Below, piece by piece: positions 45,095-57,011 of a stretch of DNA of 64,000 nucleotides; positions within the stretch are counted from its first letter, which is position 1, and each line of letters begins with the position of its first letter. The position numbers were made by a program, and so were the translations under genes. Origin of the DNA: Eumeta japonica (lineage: Eukaryota; Arthropoda; Insecta; Lepidoptera; Psychidae); the NCBI GenBank assembly GCA_005406025.1, contig BGZK01000488.1, positions 1-64,000 on the forward strand, written 5' to 3'. The notes under the pieces are model-generated. The model saw only the letters and a program-made list of their open reading frames with translations, did not search any database and was not told the origin of the DNA.

Positions 45095-45472
45095 ATGAAA
45101 TTTACTCCAAAATACCTTTTGGAAGGCGAAACTGTGGATATTCTGCCACTTGAATTGAAATCAAGATGCACTAAGGAAGATCTAAAAAGAGATAGGCAGT
45201 TAGCCTTTGAAAACTCAATAAGATCTAACAACTATAATAAAAAAATATATGATCTACATAGAGAAGAATACAAATTCGAAGTCGGAGATAGAGTCTATGT
45301 CGAAAACAGCAATCGGCTCAATAGAAAGAAATTGGACGAATTAAGAATTAGTCCATACAAAGTCTTAAGGAAGATATCTAGTTTGATTTTTGAAGTTGAT
45401 GCTGGACACAAAAAGGCAGAATCGAATCTATACCATATTACAAAGCTATCTCCCGTGATGGTTGCCACTTGA
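45095..45472 (+). pseudogene. gypsy integrase C-terminal fragment
   Basis: An open frame of 125 codons includes the tail FENSIRSNNYNKKIYDLH, then EVGDRVYVENSNRLNRKKL and a KISSLIFEVD end, the small SH3-like C-terminal domain of Ty3/gypsy integrases. Only about 50 bp separate it from the RNase H end, so the HHCC zinc domain and the D,D-35-E core (around 250 codons) were lost by internal deletion. The element therefore cannot integrate on its own. Confidence 0.8.
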
Positions 45473-45515
45473 TAGAACAATTCTATGGAATTGTTCTCTC
45501 TGAGGGTGGGAGATT

Positions 45516-45773
45516 TAAAGAAAATCGCTACATTAGTGTGTCGCTTTTCTTAACCATTGTAAACTTGCCGCCTTATCCACAGAGTTTCATAGACATCGAT
45601 GTCAGTGTCATGTATCAAATATCATGACTATTAGGTTATGGTATTTATGCTAAATAGTGTATCGTACAAAGTTGATTTCCAGTTAAAAGAAATATCTAAA
45701 CCTGAAGTAAAGGCTTTAAATGTTGTTTTTTTGTATTTACAGAAAAACGCAATTTCGTCTTTATTTCACTCAT
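45516..45773 (+). repeat. 3' LTR of the gypsy element
   Basis: Starts TAAAGAAAATCGCTACATT and follows GAGGGTGGGAGAT. Differs from the 5' LTR by a handful of substitutions. Confidence 0.9.
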
Positions 45774-45817
45774 TCATTTATTATTATTTACATTATAAAT
45801 AATAATAAATGAATGAG
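45769..45817. other. Perfect 49-bp palindrome at the end of the gypsy 3' LTR
   Basis: Two 22-bp arms (first bases CTCATTCATTTATTATT) flank the loop CATTA. The first five bases of the left arm are the end of the LTR. Confidence 0.9.
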
Positions 45818-46039
45818 GCGTTCATTAATTACATTGTAATTAGGTATACAATGTATATCATATGTTTCAATTGACAAACAGTTCGGTAATTTAGACCTAA
45901 GTTGAATCTTGTTATATGTCAGAGGTTACATAAAAAACAACTAAAGCCCTGAACCTCATGTCTCACTGAATATAAATTAAATATCTATATTGTATATTAT
46001 GCCTTTCATTTACTTATACTGATAAACTTTCTAATGAAA
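45818..46039. other. AT-rich stretch without recognised features
   Basis: No gene is seen. Confidence 0.4.
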
Positions 46040-46580
46040 AATACAATAATACAAGTTTAAAAACTTAGTTGTCGTTGGATACCTCATGAGCTCACCCCCA
46101 TAAAGTACGATCACGGACGTTCATGACATTGTGATAGGAGATGAAACATGAATATATTGTTACATGTCGGAAAGAAAGCAACGGTCTTCTGCATGGGCTT
46201 TCGAGGGCTACAAGCAAAGCAACAAAATTAAACAGTCGATAAGCGTAGGCAAAATATGATTGCGTTTTTTTTTTCTCTAAGACAGGTCCTGTCTGCGTAA
46301 TCCTACTTGAAGAAGAAAAGACAGTCAATGCTAAGTGGTGCATCACCATTTGCTTGCAGTGTCTTTAAAAAAGGTAGGGAAAAACAACCAAGAAGTCGCA
46401 TCTTATTGCACCATGACAATACTTCGCCGCACACCGCGAATAAGACGTTGTAATTTTTGACTTCTGAAAAGGTGAAGCTCATGACACATCCCGCATTTAG
46501 TCCACAATGTGATTTCTTTATTTTCCCAAAAATCAAAGATTCAACCAGCACGTGCAAAACATTCCCTCAGACCAATGGTC
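46040..46580 (+). pseudogene. mariner transposase catalytic-domain remnant
   Basis: Across frames one reads LSCRWIPHELTP (about 46065-46100), IVIGDET with the first catalytic Asp (about 46125), RSSAWAFEGYKQSNKIKQS, KTGPVCVILLEEEKTVNAKW, ILLHHDNTSPHTANKT with the second catalytic Asp (about 46402-46450), and VKLMTHPAFSPQCDFFIFP (about 46470-46530), the third acidic region of the D,D34D triad. In normal mariners the last block reads YSPDLAPxDFFLFP, so a few residues (DLAP) are deleted here. The order, strand and lack of an N-terminus make this a likely continuation of the HTH remnant at 40590-40870. Confidence 0.8.
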
Positions 46581-47187
46581 CTCATGTTTTCAAAAATGAT
46601 TTTAACGAATGAAAAAGTGTGTAAAATGTAATGGAGAATACTGTGAAAAGCAATAAGTACTTTACATGTAAATTGTTTTATTTATGAGTTTTGCAAAACG
46701 TGCAGTGTAACACAAGTACTTGTATTCGATAAGAATAAGTGATTGTGCAAATTATAGGCTACTGAGTGTTTATTTATCGCCAGAAACTACTCTTCAATGG
46801 CTGTTAATAAAACCTAGTACACACAGAATTAAAATGACTTATTAATCTTCCTACCTATTTTCTTTAAATGATTCCAACGTGATAATCTTAGCATACATCA
46901 GAACTCTAGCGATAACAGCAGAATTAGAATGGATTAATTTTATGTGGGAGTGAACGAAAATGTGATCACATGAATTATACAACTTTTACATTATAAAAAC
47001 AAGAATAACTTATATAATGTGTAGAACAATCTGGTAGTTAGACTACAATTAGTAATGTAAAGACCCTGGAATGATCACCATCGAAAAATGAATTCAAAAT
47101 CGAAAAACTGCTTTTCCACAAGTTTCATACAAAAATAAAGATGTCTAATTTTATTAACCATAGTTTATCCATGTGCAAAATACGTAA
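46581..47187. other. AT-rich stretch without recognised features
   Basis: No gene, RNA or clear repeat is seen. Confidence 0.35.
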
Positions 47188-48773
47188 GGGCGAGTTGTTT
47201 GATCCAAGATTAAAGTTAAAATTAAAAAAACAAATGATTAACTATTTGATTTAATGCAATATGGGTTGTTTCGTCTAATCCAGAATCAACTTTTGGGTAA
47301 TTTTAACTGTTAATCCTAACTGTTCAAAATAGAGCTTTTAGCGCCGATGACGTTTAGGTTTATTAGGATTGACGTGCAGTATATATTCTTCTATAATAGT
47401 GCTGTGATGGTAACATTTGACGTGTTTTGTGAGTAGTTACTCGATTTTGAAATAACATTATTTTCGTCATTTATATATAATGATACACGAGTTCATCGAA
47501 TGATAAAACAATTACAGGTTGTATAACTATATATGTATATATATATAAAGAAAAAAAGATTTGGACAGAGTTAACTTCTTTTCATGGGATTATTTTGAAT
47601 TCATTGAAAGAATATCCAAAAATGTAGCAAAAATGCTGCAATAGAGCTAGATTGATTTAAAAAGTTACGACACCACCGTCGTCGGTCGGCCATTTACGTG
47701 CCTCGTCGCGCCGTGTGCTTGAGACGTAAACAATTTCATTTTTCGCATAGAATTTGTACTAGGACCCTATAAATATTGTACATTTTTGGAATTTCGATAA
47801 AATTTCTTACTTTTTTATAAAAGAACCTTTAAGAAAAAAAATGTTTAATGAAAGATATAAAAAGTTAAATGCAGAAAATTATACTTTCCGAGCTTTTGCT
47901 AAATTACAAATAAATAAAAGAAGGTTTTTTTGTTTTGTTATATTTTATTTATTCTTTAATAATTACTTGACAATAATAATTATTAAAAACGGAGGCTCTA
48001 TGCATTTCTAAAGCAAGAAAAAGATCTTTAATAAGGTGTCAAGGCATCGCAGATCAAGTAATTTTTTATTGTCGGACCCATTTTTTTTTTTATAGACATC
48101 TTTAAATGGAGTAATTTATTATTTAAAATTTCGTTCAATTATTACAGAATTTTAAAAATAAGCATTATTAGATTTTGTTACTTATTTTGTGAAAAATAAA
48201 ATAAACAAATACATTCGAAAAAACTGCTATTCTCAAAAAAATCTATAAAACGAAATTTATTTAAATTAGTGCAAAAAAAAAGGATTTTTATGAAAAGTTG
48301 AATAACTGGTCTGCATAAATGCATAAATAACAACAAACATTTCATAGGAATTTTTTTCAAATATAACGGTGTGATTCTTCTTAATTTCGCTAAATACAGC
48401 ATTTTAATTTGTATGGAACATAGTTTCAAGATGGCATACTTTCCCATAATTAAATACCTATTTATTTTTGCTATTTGCTAAATTCAATTTATTTCTTCTA
48501 CTTACACAGGAGCAATTTACCAAGACACTAATAAAAGCAACAGAATTGTCATTTCACATTTGAAAGGTCAAATTCGACATGAATGTTTCAATTTAAAAAA
48601 AAATCACAAAAAATCCTAGACAAATAATGTTACTTTAGAACTGGCAACAACTTTAATCTTAACTGTTCTATGAAACAACACAAAAATGAAACAGCAAACA
48701 TTAAAGTTAACTGAAGAATAATTTGATCTTAACGTTTATCTTGAGTACAAATTCGTTTTTAAACAACTCGCCC
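47188..48773. mobile_element. Possible non-autonomous element with 13-bp TIRs
   Basis: GGGCGAGTTGTTT at 47188-47200 is exactly inverted at 48761-48773. Weaker inverted similarity, AT-rich with AACTGTTAA-like words, follows inward. TAA precedes the left end and AAA follows the right end, which would fit a 3-bp duplication with one change. Inside there is a GC-richer patch (47665-47730) and no coding capacity. Thirteen-bp ends alone are modest evidence. Confidence 0.5.
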
Positions 48774-49460
48774 AAAATGAATTATAGTTATAATAACTTG
48801 TTAACTAAAAAATGTGAAATAAAATCAATTTTAAACAAATAAAAAAAAACGCCTTCAATAATCTATTTAAATAAATTAAGTATCATGTATCGTATTACGT
48901 CGTACCTATTCCTTAAGCAACTATGAAAATTATCTATGTTTCGTGGGAGTTATCTGCGTAACAATTGAGGTCAACGTTTAATTGTTTACATTCTTCAGCT
49001 TCACTCTTTTTTTTTAAGCAAGTTTATTTGGACAATAATAAATAAGCCTGAATTTTATATACTACTACTGGGCCCGGTAGCTCTTCTACCTTTTTCGTTA
49101 GGTAGCGTACCCGAATAATATATGCCCGCATTTTTACCTACAAAGAAAAGAATTGAATTCCTTCATATTTTGCACCGATAATCTTGTTATTAATCTCGAT
49201 CTTGGCCTGTTTCGATTTCGATCCCGGTATTGACCCAGATTCCGATTTTGGTCACGGTCTCGATTCTGTGCCTGGTCTCATTCTCGATTCTAATACCGGT
49301 CCCATTTTTTATTCCAATTCTGCCACTAATCAGTTTCGATTTGGACAAATCGTAGTATCAAACTTTCTCTCACTTATTCCGATTATTACGTTAGTGTGCT
49401 TTTATTTATTTTTTAAAATATTTTTATCTTCTGATGTCATATTCTACAATAAAATGTAAT
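48774..49460. other. AT-rich stretch with a degenerate GATTC-rich patch
   Basis: 49190-49320 shows degenerate units of the type TCGATTTCGATCCCGGTATT / TCGATTCTGTGCCTGGTCTC, likely an eroded minisatellite. The open frame across it has no family signature. Confidence 0.4.
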
Positions 49461-49740
49461 AGATGCCAATCTTCAGGACGTAAGCTATATCTCTAATAAT
49501 TTCATCAAATCGGTCAGTGATTTAGTCATGGAAATATAACAAACATATAGACACCAGACACACTTCTTATTCTTTTGGACTTTTGCCTACAGATCCATGG
49601 GCTATTGACTTATAGATGCCCATCTTCAGGATGCAAGCTATCTCTCTAGCAATTTTCATTAAATTGATCAATGATTTAGTTATGGAAATATAACAAACAT
49701 ACATACACCAGATACACTTCCTATTCTTTTAAACTTTTGC
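49461..49740. repeat. Tandem duplication, unit about 150 bp
   Basis: 49464-49590 and 49612-49740 are about 85 percent alike, sharing TAGATGCC, ATCTTCAGGA and GAAATATAACAAACATA. Confidence 0.85.
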
Positions 49741-50728
49741 CCGCAACTCTACCATCTCAAACAATTTTATATTAATAGAGTCGCAGCTATCGCGTCGCGG
49801 TTCCTGCGAACCCTCCCGCACCATCTGTAGTACACCTCCGACCACACCCTCGCCCCTGACTACTTCCAGTCTCGTTTCAATTTTAAATAGAGTTAATAAT
49901 ACCAACTCTTAATAATTCCTCCAGAACCCCAAATGATCAACTAAATTAATAAGAGAAAACTAAAACTATCAAAGAAATCGGCCGAATTATAATGTTCTTT
50001 TTGATAATTTTCATTGAACTATTACCATAAAAATTATGGAGGCTACATACTGTTCCTTATATTAAGCTATCTCCTTGTCAAATTTCATTGAAATAGCTCT
50101 AATTACAAGAGTGCTTATTAATCTCACAGAACACAAACACACCACCTATTATGAGCAACTCGAAACACTCGTCACGTTATTAATAAGAAAATCTTGTGCA
50201 AATTTCAAAGAAATTAGTCAAACTATAAGAGTTCTTAATAATTATCACGGAACCTTAAAATATCTATCCTATATATTGCACTGGCTTCCGTCTATTTCCA
50301 TACTATATTTATTGAAAGCGGTTAGGTGTTAGCGGAAAGCGGAAAGGTGTTATCAATTTAAGTTTAAAAACAAAACATTACAGTAATTAAAATTGTTAAA
50401 GGGCCCTGATTAAAGTAAACACGTGATACACAAAATTTTTAAAAAGTCTATATTACACGAGTAACAATAAATTTATTCATCTTTGCTAACCATAAGACTG
50501 TAGATTTATCATCAGGTTCCGTGAAATTATACAAATCATAAATACAAAACAAAACATCTTAAAATTGTAATTGAACTCCTTGAAATTTTTATCGATCGTT
50601 GCACCTACTAGATATCGCGAACCTTCGTACTCAGCACCACAAGACTACAATCACCGGCTTAGGGATGATTTTTGCAGTATCAACACTTCCCTGGTATATT
50701 AGTTAGATTAATTAGTTAAGCCACACAA
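49741..50728. other. AT-rich stretch without recognised genes
   Basis: A short GC-richer patch (49785-49870) and degenerate copies of ATCTCCTTGTCAAATTTCA / AAATCTTGTGCAAATTTCA suggest eroded dispersed repeats. No gene is seen. Confidence 0.35.
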
Positions 50729-52140
50729 TGTTAAAAATTGATAAGAGAAACCAAATAATGGAGACCGCATCGTCTGTAAAGATGCTGCCAAACAACAAAA
50801 CAACGCGAGCAAGGACAACACGATCGCTACGGGAACAAATAATATGTGGATCCAATAACGCGTCAAAAAAAAATCAGCCACAGAGGGAACTGCCGCAAGC
50901 CTAACCGCAAACCAGGGCAAATACTAATCAGGTTTCACTGGACAGAACAGAGCAGCTCCTAAAACTCACGCAAGAGGCAGAAAGTAGGGTAATAATCTGG
51001 GAACAGGCGAATAGTCCATTACCCCTCACTGACACAGAGGATGCATTATCAGAGATATCATTCCCGGCAACTGTTCCGTCGGAAATAAACACTGTGGGCC
51101 CCTAGGAAAAATATGATGCCGCAGGGTAAAAGAGGCAGATGAATCGAAATCGACCTAGCCACAAAGGAGGCCATATGCTTTTGAGGGGCAAAAAGGCCTT
51201 TGAGAGTACAGGAAACATGAACAGAGAGTACAAAATAATTGCACACGAATGTCTCCAACCTCTATATGAGACAGTTCTAGCGTTATCCGACTTGAGATCA
51301 AGGTATAAAAATAATCTCGAAGTGGAGAGGACTTGATACGCACAAGACATTGTGCGAATAGAGCGGGCACACACTAAAAGAATAGCCGAACTGGTCAAGA
51401 GCCTCACCTCAGACATCGCCCAGGCTCGTGAAGAGATGAAGAGTGCATCAAACGAGTTTGCAAAAGCGATTAGAGACTAGCTCGGTCCTGAGACAAGGGA
51501 GCCCTTCGACAGCATAAAAGAAATAACAAACTTGGTGTCCGGGCTCGATAAAAAGCTTAATAAATTTAAAGTCGAAATTGCCGCGAAACAGCATACTAGG
51601 TCCCCCGACAAAAAATTGGAAGAACAACTCCAAACAGTCAAACCAGGGATAGACTCAGTTTCTTGTCAACTAGACGGTATGAGAAGAAAATTTGAGAAGA
51701 CCCGGACACATGCTTCACAAATACTGACCGCAAGTGAAAAAACTCTGCACAGGGTGTCTCTGCCGCCCCAAACAACAAATCATCGACAAGAAATAGAACA
51801 TATCAAACAGCCTTCAAGCGCTCGAAAATCAATTGATCCGAGTGGTTGAAATGACAACACTCAAACTGAAATACACAAACAACTAAATACTACAGAACTG
51901 CTACAGCCCAGTAACGAGACTAAAAATTATGATTTCCGAGCTTAAAGCGCTTGGGAAGCGCAGGAGCGGCCACTCCTCCCAACCACATCCTGATTGTGTT
52001 ATCGGTTGATCCCAAAAACACTGGGAAGCAGGTCATTGACAAGATTAGGGAGGCCTTGGATACAAAGTCTACAGGGGCGAAAGTTGACAGTGAGAAAGGC
52101 ATAAAATCAGAAAGTCGTTCTGAGCTGCAGCACCAAAGAT
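50729..52140 (+). pseudogene. LINE F ORF1 (gag-like), frameshifted
   Basis: An ATG at 50729 opens MLKIDKRNQIMETASSVK. Related pieces follow in changing frames: a Ser/Thr-rich N-terminus, a coiled-coil-like region (51139-51850) with NREYKIIAHECLQPLYETVL, which parallels LINE C, and charged helices such as KKLEEQLQTVKPGIDSV. NHILIVLSVDPKNTGKQ (51984) parallels LINE C NHTLIVSSKDKTHTGEH. The zinc knuckles expected after this are missing because of the deletion described in the next entry. It would have been the RNA-binding protein of the element. Confidence 0.65.
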
Positions 52141-52182
52141 GACCTTGCCTTAATTCAGAACAGAATTGAAGCAAGCAAGAAC

Positions 52183-52497
52183 TTGAAAATAGAGGTCGCA
52201 AGAACCGCTAATCCTTTGGCTATGGTGAAGAATGTGATGTCATTTAACAAAGATGCGGATATAATTGAAAATCTTTTAGCGCAAAATAAACATCTGCTGA
52301 AAGGAATCGCAGTAAAGGACGTCATATTGAGGGTCAAACACCCTGGAACCAGAGTGGTACAATGGACCTTAAATCGCGACAAGCCAGTAAAAGCGGCAAT
52401 AATAGTATTCAGCGACAGGTTGAAGGTGAAAAAGGATCCCCAGCTGGTCGACGAAACAGAAGCCGCCGCAGTTATAGTCGCAGGCGGCCTGAAGTAA
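52183..52497 (+). pseudogene. LINE F ORF1-endonuclease in-frame deletion fusion
   Basis: One open frame of 105 codons starts with the ORF1 central region (NKDADIIENLLAQNKHLLKG, DVILRVK). It passes without a break at about 52335 into the endonuclease (PGTRVVQWTLNRDKPVKAAI, VFSDRLKVKKDPQLVDETE). In LINE C these two points are about 560 bp apart and include all zinc knuckles, the ORF1 stop, the ORF2 start and the catalytic QEP glutamate. The copy therefore lost those parts in one deletion that happened to keep the frame. Confidence 0.75.
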
Positions 52498-55400
52498 AGG
52501 ATCGTGTCCGCCTATTACAAGGGACCAAAAGCAAGCCATACCTGAGGCGAACTCGAGCTAAGATACAAAGCATGGAAGCCAATAACGTCATCCTGGCCGG
52601 AGATGTCAACGCGTGGAGCCACTGGTGGAGCAGCAGAGCGGAGGACCCTAGAGGAGCGGCATAAAGCGACTTTTTAAACGAGATGGACCTCCAAGGTAAT
52701 ACGCCGACCTTTGAAACCCTAAAGAGGAGCGAGATTTGCACTAGCATTGTTGACGTAACGGCTTGCAGCTTGCCTTTACTGGGAAGAGTGGAGGGCTGGA
52801 GAGTGGACAAAGCTGTCACCACTTGCGACCACAACGCCATTACCTTTGAGATCTGAATCGAGGGGCCAATTCAAATCTCAAAGGGAACCTCTGAGGCCAA
52901 TCTCCACACGGAGATACAACACGAGGAAGGCGAAGTGATCGGTGTTCTGTTCGCACTTCGAAAGTGCACTCTTACGGAAGGTAATGACGTCGAGAACCAT
53001 CGAAAACATAAATGATGGAGCGGAACTGGAGACCATCTTACAAACCTACACCGATGCCATTCACGAGGCATGTAGACACGATACCTGGTATAAACGCAAA
53101 AAAATGGCAAAGTCATTCCATCATTGTGGACAGAAAACTTAAAAGGCCTCAAGGAGAAACTCCTAAGGAGAAAGCACCGTATAAGAAATGCAGCACCAGT
53201 CACAAGGCAATACGTGATTGACGAATACCTCCAGACAAAAAGAAATATCAGCAGAGAACTGAAGAGGTACAAACAAAAAGCTGGAAGGAATTTTATGCCG
53301 CACAGGAGAGGGAGACTATGTGGGAGAAGATTTATCGGGTGATAGGGAAAACGGCGAGGAGAAACGAAGACATACTACTGAGGAACGAAAATGGGGAAAC
53401 ACTCATTCCATCTCAGTCGGCCGAACTCCTTGCGCAAACGTTCTACCCAGACGATACCATGACATCAAACCATTATGTCACACAGGACCGAATTATGGGA
53501 TCGAGGAATTGGGTCTAGCCAGGGATGATCTACCTTTCACTACCGAAGAACTTCAGTTGGTACTGAGGGCACTAAATCCAAAAAAAGGCTCCCGGACTGG
53601 ACGGATTAACAGCCGACATTTGTAGAGCGGACATCCACAGCGCAGAGAGGATTTTCCTAGCGATAGCAAATAAATGTCTGTCGCTAGGACACTTCCTCCA
53701 CCAGTGGAAGGTATCCCACATGATAGTGATCCGAAAACCGGGAAAAGAAGACTACACCCACCCAAAATCCTATAGGCCAATAGGTGTTCTATCGGTCCTA
53801 GGTAAGATCGTTGAAAAACTCCTAGTGAATAGATTGCAGTGGCACATACTCCCTACCCTTAATAATAGGTAGTATGGATTCGTGCCGCAGCGCGGGACCA
53901 AGGACGCCCTCTACGACCTATTGACATATCTCCGAGAAGAGGGAGAAAAAGAACTCTACTCTCCTCGTGTCGCTGGACATAGAGGGAGGCCTTCGATAAT
54001 GCGTGGTGGCCCGCCATCAAGAACCAGCTTCCCAGAAAGAGATGGCCGAGAACCCTATCAATGCCACTTAGTGGACTCGTATCTCAAATATCGCCGGGTA
54101 GGGTGTGAACTACGCGAGAGCGACGAGCGGAAAGGAGACCACCAAGGGTTGCGTCCAAGGATCAGTAGATGGACCAACCTTTTGTAACGTCATCCTGGAT
54201 TCACTGCTCAACCACTATAACTATCCGACGAAGAAGTCCACTACCAAGCGTTCGCAGACGATGTGGTTCTCGCTTCTTCTGGTAGATCGATTGAATCTCA
54301 GCAGGAAAGAGCCAACAGTGTACGTACTACGGGTCGTCGTACGATAGGGGGATCGTAACAAGCTCAAATTCACGCCTTATAAAAATAAAGTCATCTTGTT
54401 TACGAGGAAGCTGAAGTATGACCTTCCCATCATACGAATGGCCGGCAAACCAATCAAGCTTGTGAACGAGCTGAAAGTATTAGGCTTAACCATCGATAAA
54501 GGTTTAACATTCAAGACGCATGTGACCGCCATGTGTAGAAGAGCAATAGACATTTATAAGCAGCTGGCACACGCCGCTAAGGTCACATGGGATCTCAACC
54601 TCAAAATTATTAGGTAGGACCATTTACGTCGCCGTCACAGAGCCTATCGTGCTGCAAGTGCGTAATCCCCGGCAGTAGGCTTCCTGATGAACACGAAGCG
54701 ACTAAACACGCCTCAAAGGGGATTCGCGCAAAAAAATCTGCAAATCGTAATGCACGGTATCTCTCAACGCTGCTTCTGGTCTGCTTTCACTGGACTAAAA
54801 GAGTGTATGAATCTACCGCTCTATACAAACACAAAAGGAACCTCTCGAACCTACCGCCGGGACGAGAGCTCGAAAGGAGGGTGAGTTACCTGGAGCAACC
54901 TCATCCCTCTACACAGCAAATAGTGACATAGGAGCCTTTTGAGGACGCAGATCCGGAAATTGTCCAAAAGATAGCTGGCCCACACTTGTATACCGATGAC
55001 AGCAAAATAGAGGGCAAGATGGGCGCTGCGTTAACTTGGTGGGAGAAAGACTCTAAGGAAGTTACAAACATCACTTTTAGTCTAGACCCCTCCTGTACTG
55101 TTTTCCAATCGGAACTGTATACGCTGCATAGAGCAATATTACTGGTTAAGTCCAGGACAGAGCGAAAAGTCAGCATGTTAAGCGACTCCAAGTCCTCCCT
55201 AGAACTGCTAATGAACAGCAAAGCAGAACATCAGCTAGCTAAGTCCATCAGGGAGAATATTCGGGAGATCAGATCAGAGGGCCGGAAAGTTCAATTATTC
55301 TGGCTGAAGGCTCACATAGGCACGGCAGGAAACAAAAGAGCTGACGAGCTCATTAAGTCAGCAGCTCTGCGGTTAAACACGCCACGGGACTACGACAAGG

Positions 55401-55498
55401 GATTACGACGAGTAGAACTAAAGGAGTTACAGCGTTTCAAACAACCGGCCGTCAAACCTGATTTTTATACCTGCCCGGTAGCTACTCGATACCCTTAG
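52498..55498 (+). pseudogene. LINE F ORF2 remainder (endonuclease, RT, RNase H), frameshifted
   Basis: The endonuclease continues with NNVILAGDVNAWSHWWSS (52581) and VTTCDHNAITFEI (52816). The RT has LNPKKG (53574, normally LNPKKAPG), KSYRPIGVLSVLGKIVEKL (53767), FVPQRGTKDALYDLLTYL (53879) and AFADDVVLASS (54248). RNase H begins LYTDDSKIEGKMGAAL (54985), where the usual TDGS is TDDS, and continues VFQSELYTLHRA, SDSKSSLELL and HIGTAGNKRADEL. After about 55440 the protein no longer resembles LINE C, and the C-terminal zinc motif is absent. Frame changes are frequent up to 54600. Confidence 0.8.
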
Positions 55499-56120
55499 TA
55501 GAAAGCAACTACAATTTCCTTTGTTTTCCCGAATCCCTTTCTCCGTCTGTGTGTCTTTCAAAGGATGTAAACTGACCTTATACATATTGTATATTTTCAA
55601 GTACATCGAACGCCTGTTCGACGCACGCACTTTTGCAACGGTGTCTTGGAGGTTTCACGCAAAATAACGAGAGTCTCAATCAAACTCTCGTTTCTTTCCA
55701 AAATCAGTAAGCGGTACTGCAATTGTTGTTGAAATTGCAGCAAATGTAGCAGCATGCATTTTCAATGAAGAATGTTTTGCTCTGTTATCCTTTTTGGATG
55801 GCATCTCTAAAGACTCACCGGTGGGTGTGCCCAACTGATGAACTACGAATAACCCGAGCGAACGAAGAAGCTGCGCGTAGAACAAGAGGGTAGAATTGAA
55901 AGTAGACAAGAGCAAAAAGATGCATTAGACATGCTGAATGACAGTGTTTCACTGTATGGAGCTGGCATTGATGACTATGTAAGTATAAAAATTCATGTTC
56001 TTTTATTGTTGGTTTATTTCGAATTTTCACGTATAAAAAACTTTAAATCTATTTTTCCGAAAATGTCATTTTTGAAGTTCGTGAACATTAGAACTCAAAA
56101 TCTATTGAACCGATCCTTTT
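55499..56120 (+). other. Coding-like remnant of unknown family
   Basis: On the + strand one frame from about 55702 reads KSVSGTAIVVEIAANVAACI and then EECFALLSFLDGISKDSPVG before a stop at 55838. Following frames give RITRANEEAARRTR and then RQEQKDALDMLNDSVSLYGA up to a GTAAGT donor-like site near 55979. Composition and charge pattern look like real protein broken by small indels. I do not recognise the family. It sits where LINE F loses similarity to LINE C, so it may be a piece of another inserted element or of a host gene. Confidence 0.35.
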
Positions 56121-56939
56121 GAAAATTTGAACATTACTTCTTTACATAAAGCAACTAGTAATCAGGAAGTTTTTTTTTCATTTTTTTCTATCTTCTAATA
56201 ACAAATTAACCGCGATTTTTTGAGCTAAAATCGCGTTTTTCACTTCAAAGTGCTGCAAAATACAGAAAAAAAAACTCTTTCTGATTACCTCGAGAAATCG
56301 ATCATCACTTTTAAAATGCATATTATTTTGTTTCAGATGATCCGGTAACGAGTTATAATGTTCACAACAAAACCACTTTTTTTCAAGGCGCCTCTAGAGA
56401 TTCACCGTCACCGGGTTATTCGTCAATATTTTTCATTGAAATTTTTTTCTGACATAGTTCAAACGTTTTACAATAATATGTAATTACGTTTAATAAAATT
56501 ATATTACTCATATCGCCGCAAAAAATATCACTATAATATGCTTTTTTTCGCCTTTAAAACCTTACCCCCCGCCGCCCTTTAAAAGGGCCGTGGCTGTCAG
56601 CGAAAACAAAATAAAGGACAACAATGCAAATATGGCCATTCGAAATAGGGGCAAGAGAATCATGAAAGTCGTCGCAGAAAACTGGAAACAGTAAACAGAC
56701 GATGCGGACTTCTGATGCCACCCTTGCTGAAAAACAGACATTGTATCCTTGTCTTACGCAGCATAAACGTACATATCTAAAAATTATTAGTGATGTGTGT
56801 AAATAATGAATATTTACAATTTTCAAACGTAAAACAGAGAACACCTACAAATATGAAAAATGTTATGTAGCGAGTAAGTAGTAATTAAGACTTATGACAA
56901 AAAAAATCAATCGGATTTCAATGGTCCGAATCGGAATCC
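56121..56939. other. AT-rich stretch within the rearranged end of LINE F
   Basis: No gene is recognised. CGCCTCTAGAGATTCACCGTCACCG near 56390 weakly resembles the coding-like remnant near 55802-55826. Confidence 0.35.
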
Positions 56940-57011
56940 AATGGTCTGGCTCGTGATGGCGGGGAAACCGGATCACTCAACTCCCTCAAATATGGTCGAG
57001 TCGGGCGATAG

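Larger units (their letters stand above)
41572..45773 (+). mobile_element. Ty3/gypsy LTR retrotransposon with internal deletion
   Basis: Two 258-bp LTRs (41572-41829 and 45516-45773), more than 95 percent identical by eye, flank gag, protease, RT and RNase H in Ty3/gypsy order and an integrase C-terminus. No env follows. The integrase zinc and catalytic core are missing. A purine-rich GAGGGTGGGAGA tract lies just before the right LTR as a likely polypurine primer. No clear target duplication was found. It is recent by LTR similarity, yet its ORFs are broken. Confidence 0.9.

Noticed and set aside
49184..49459. 91-codon open frame near 49.2 kb
   Set aside because: It crosses a degenerate GATTC-type repeat and has no recognisable domain.
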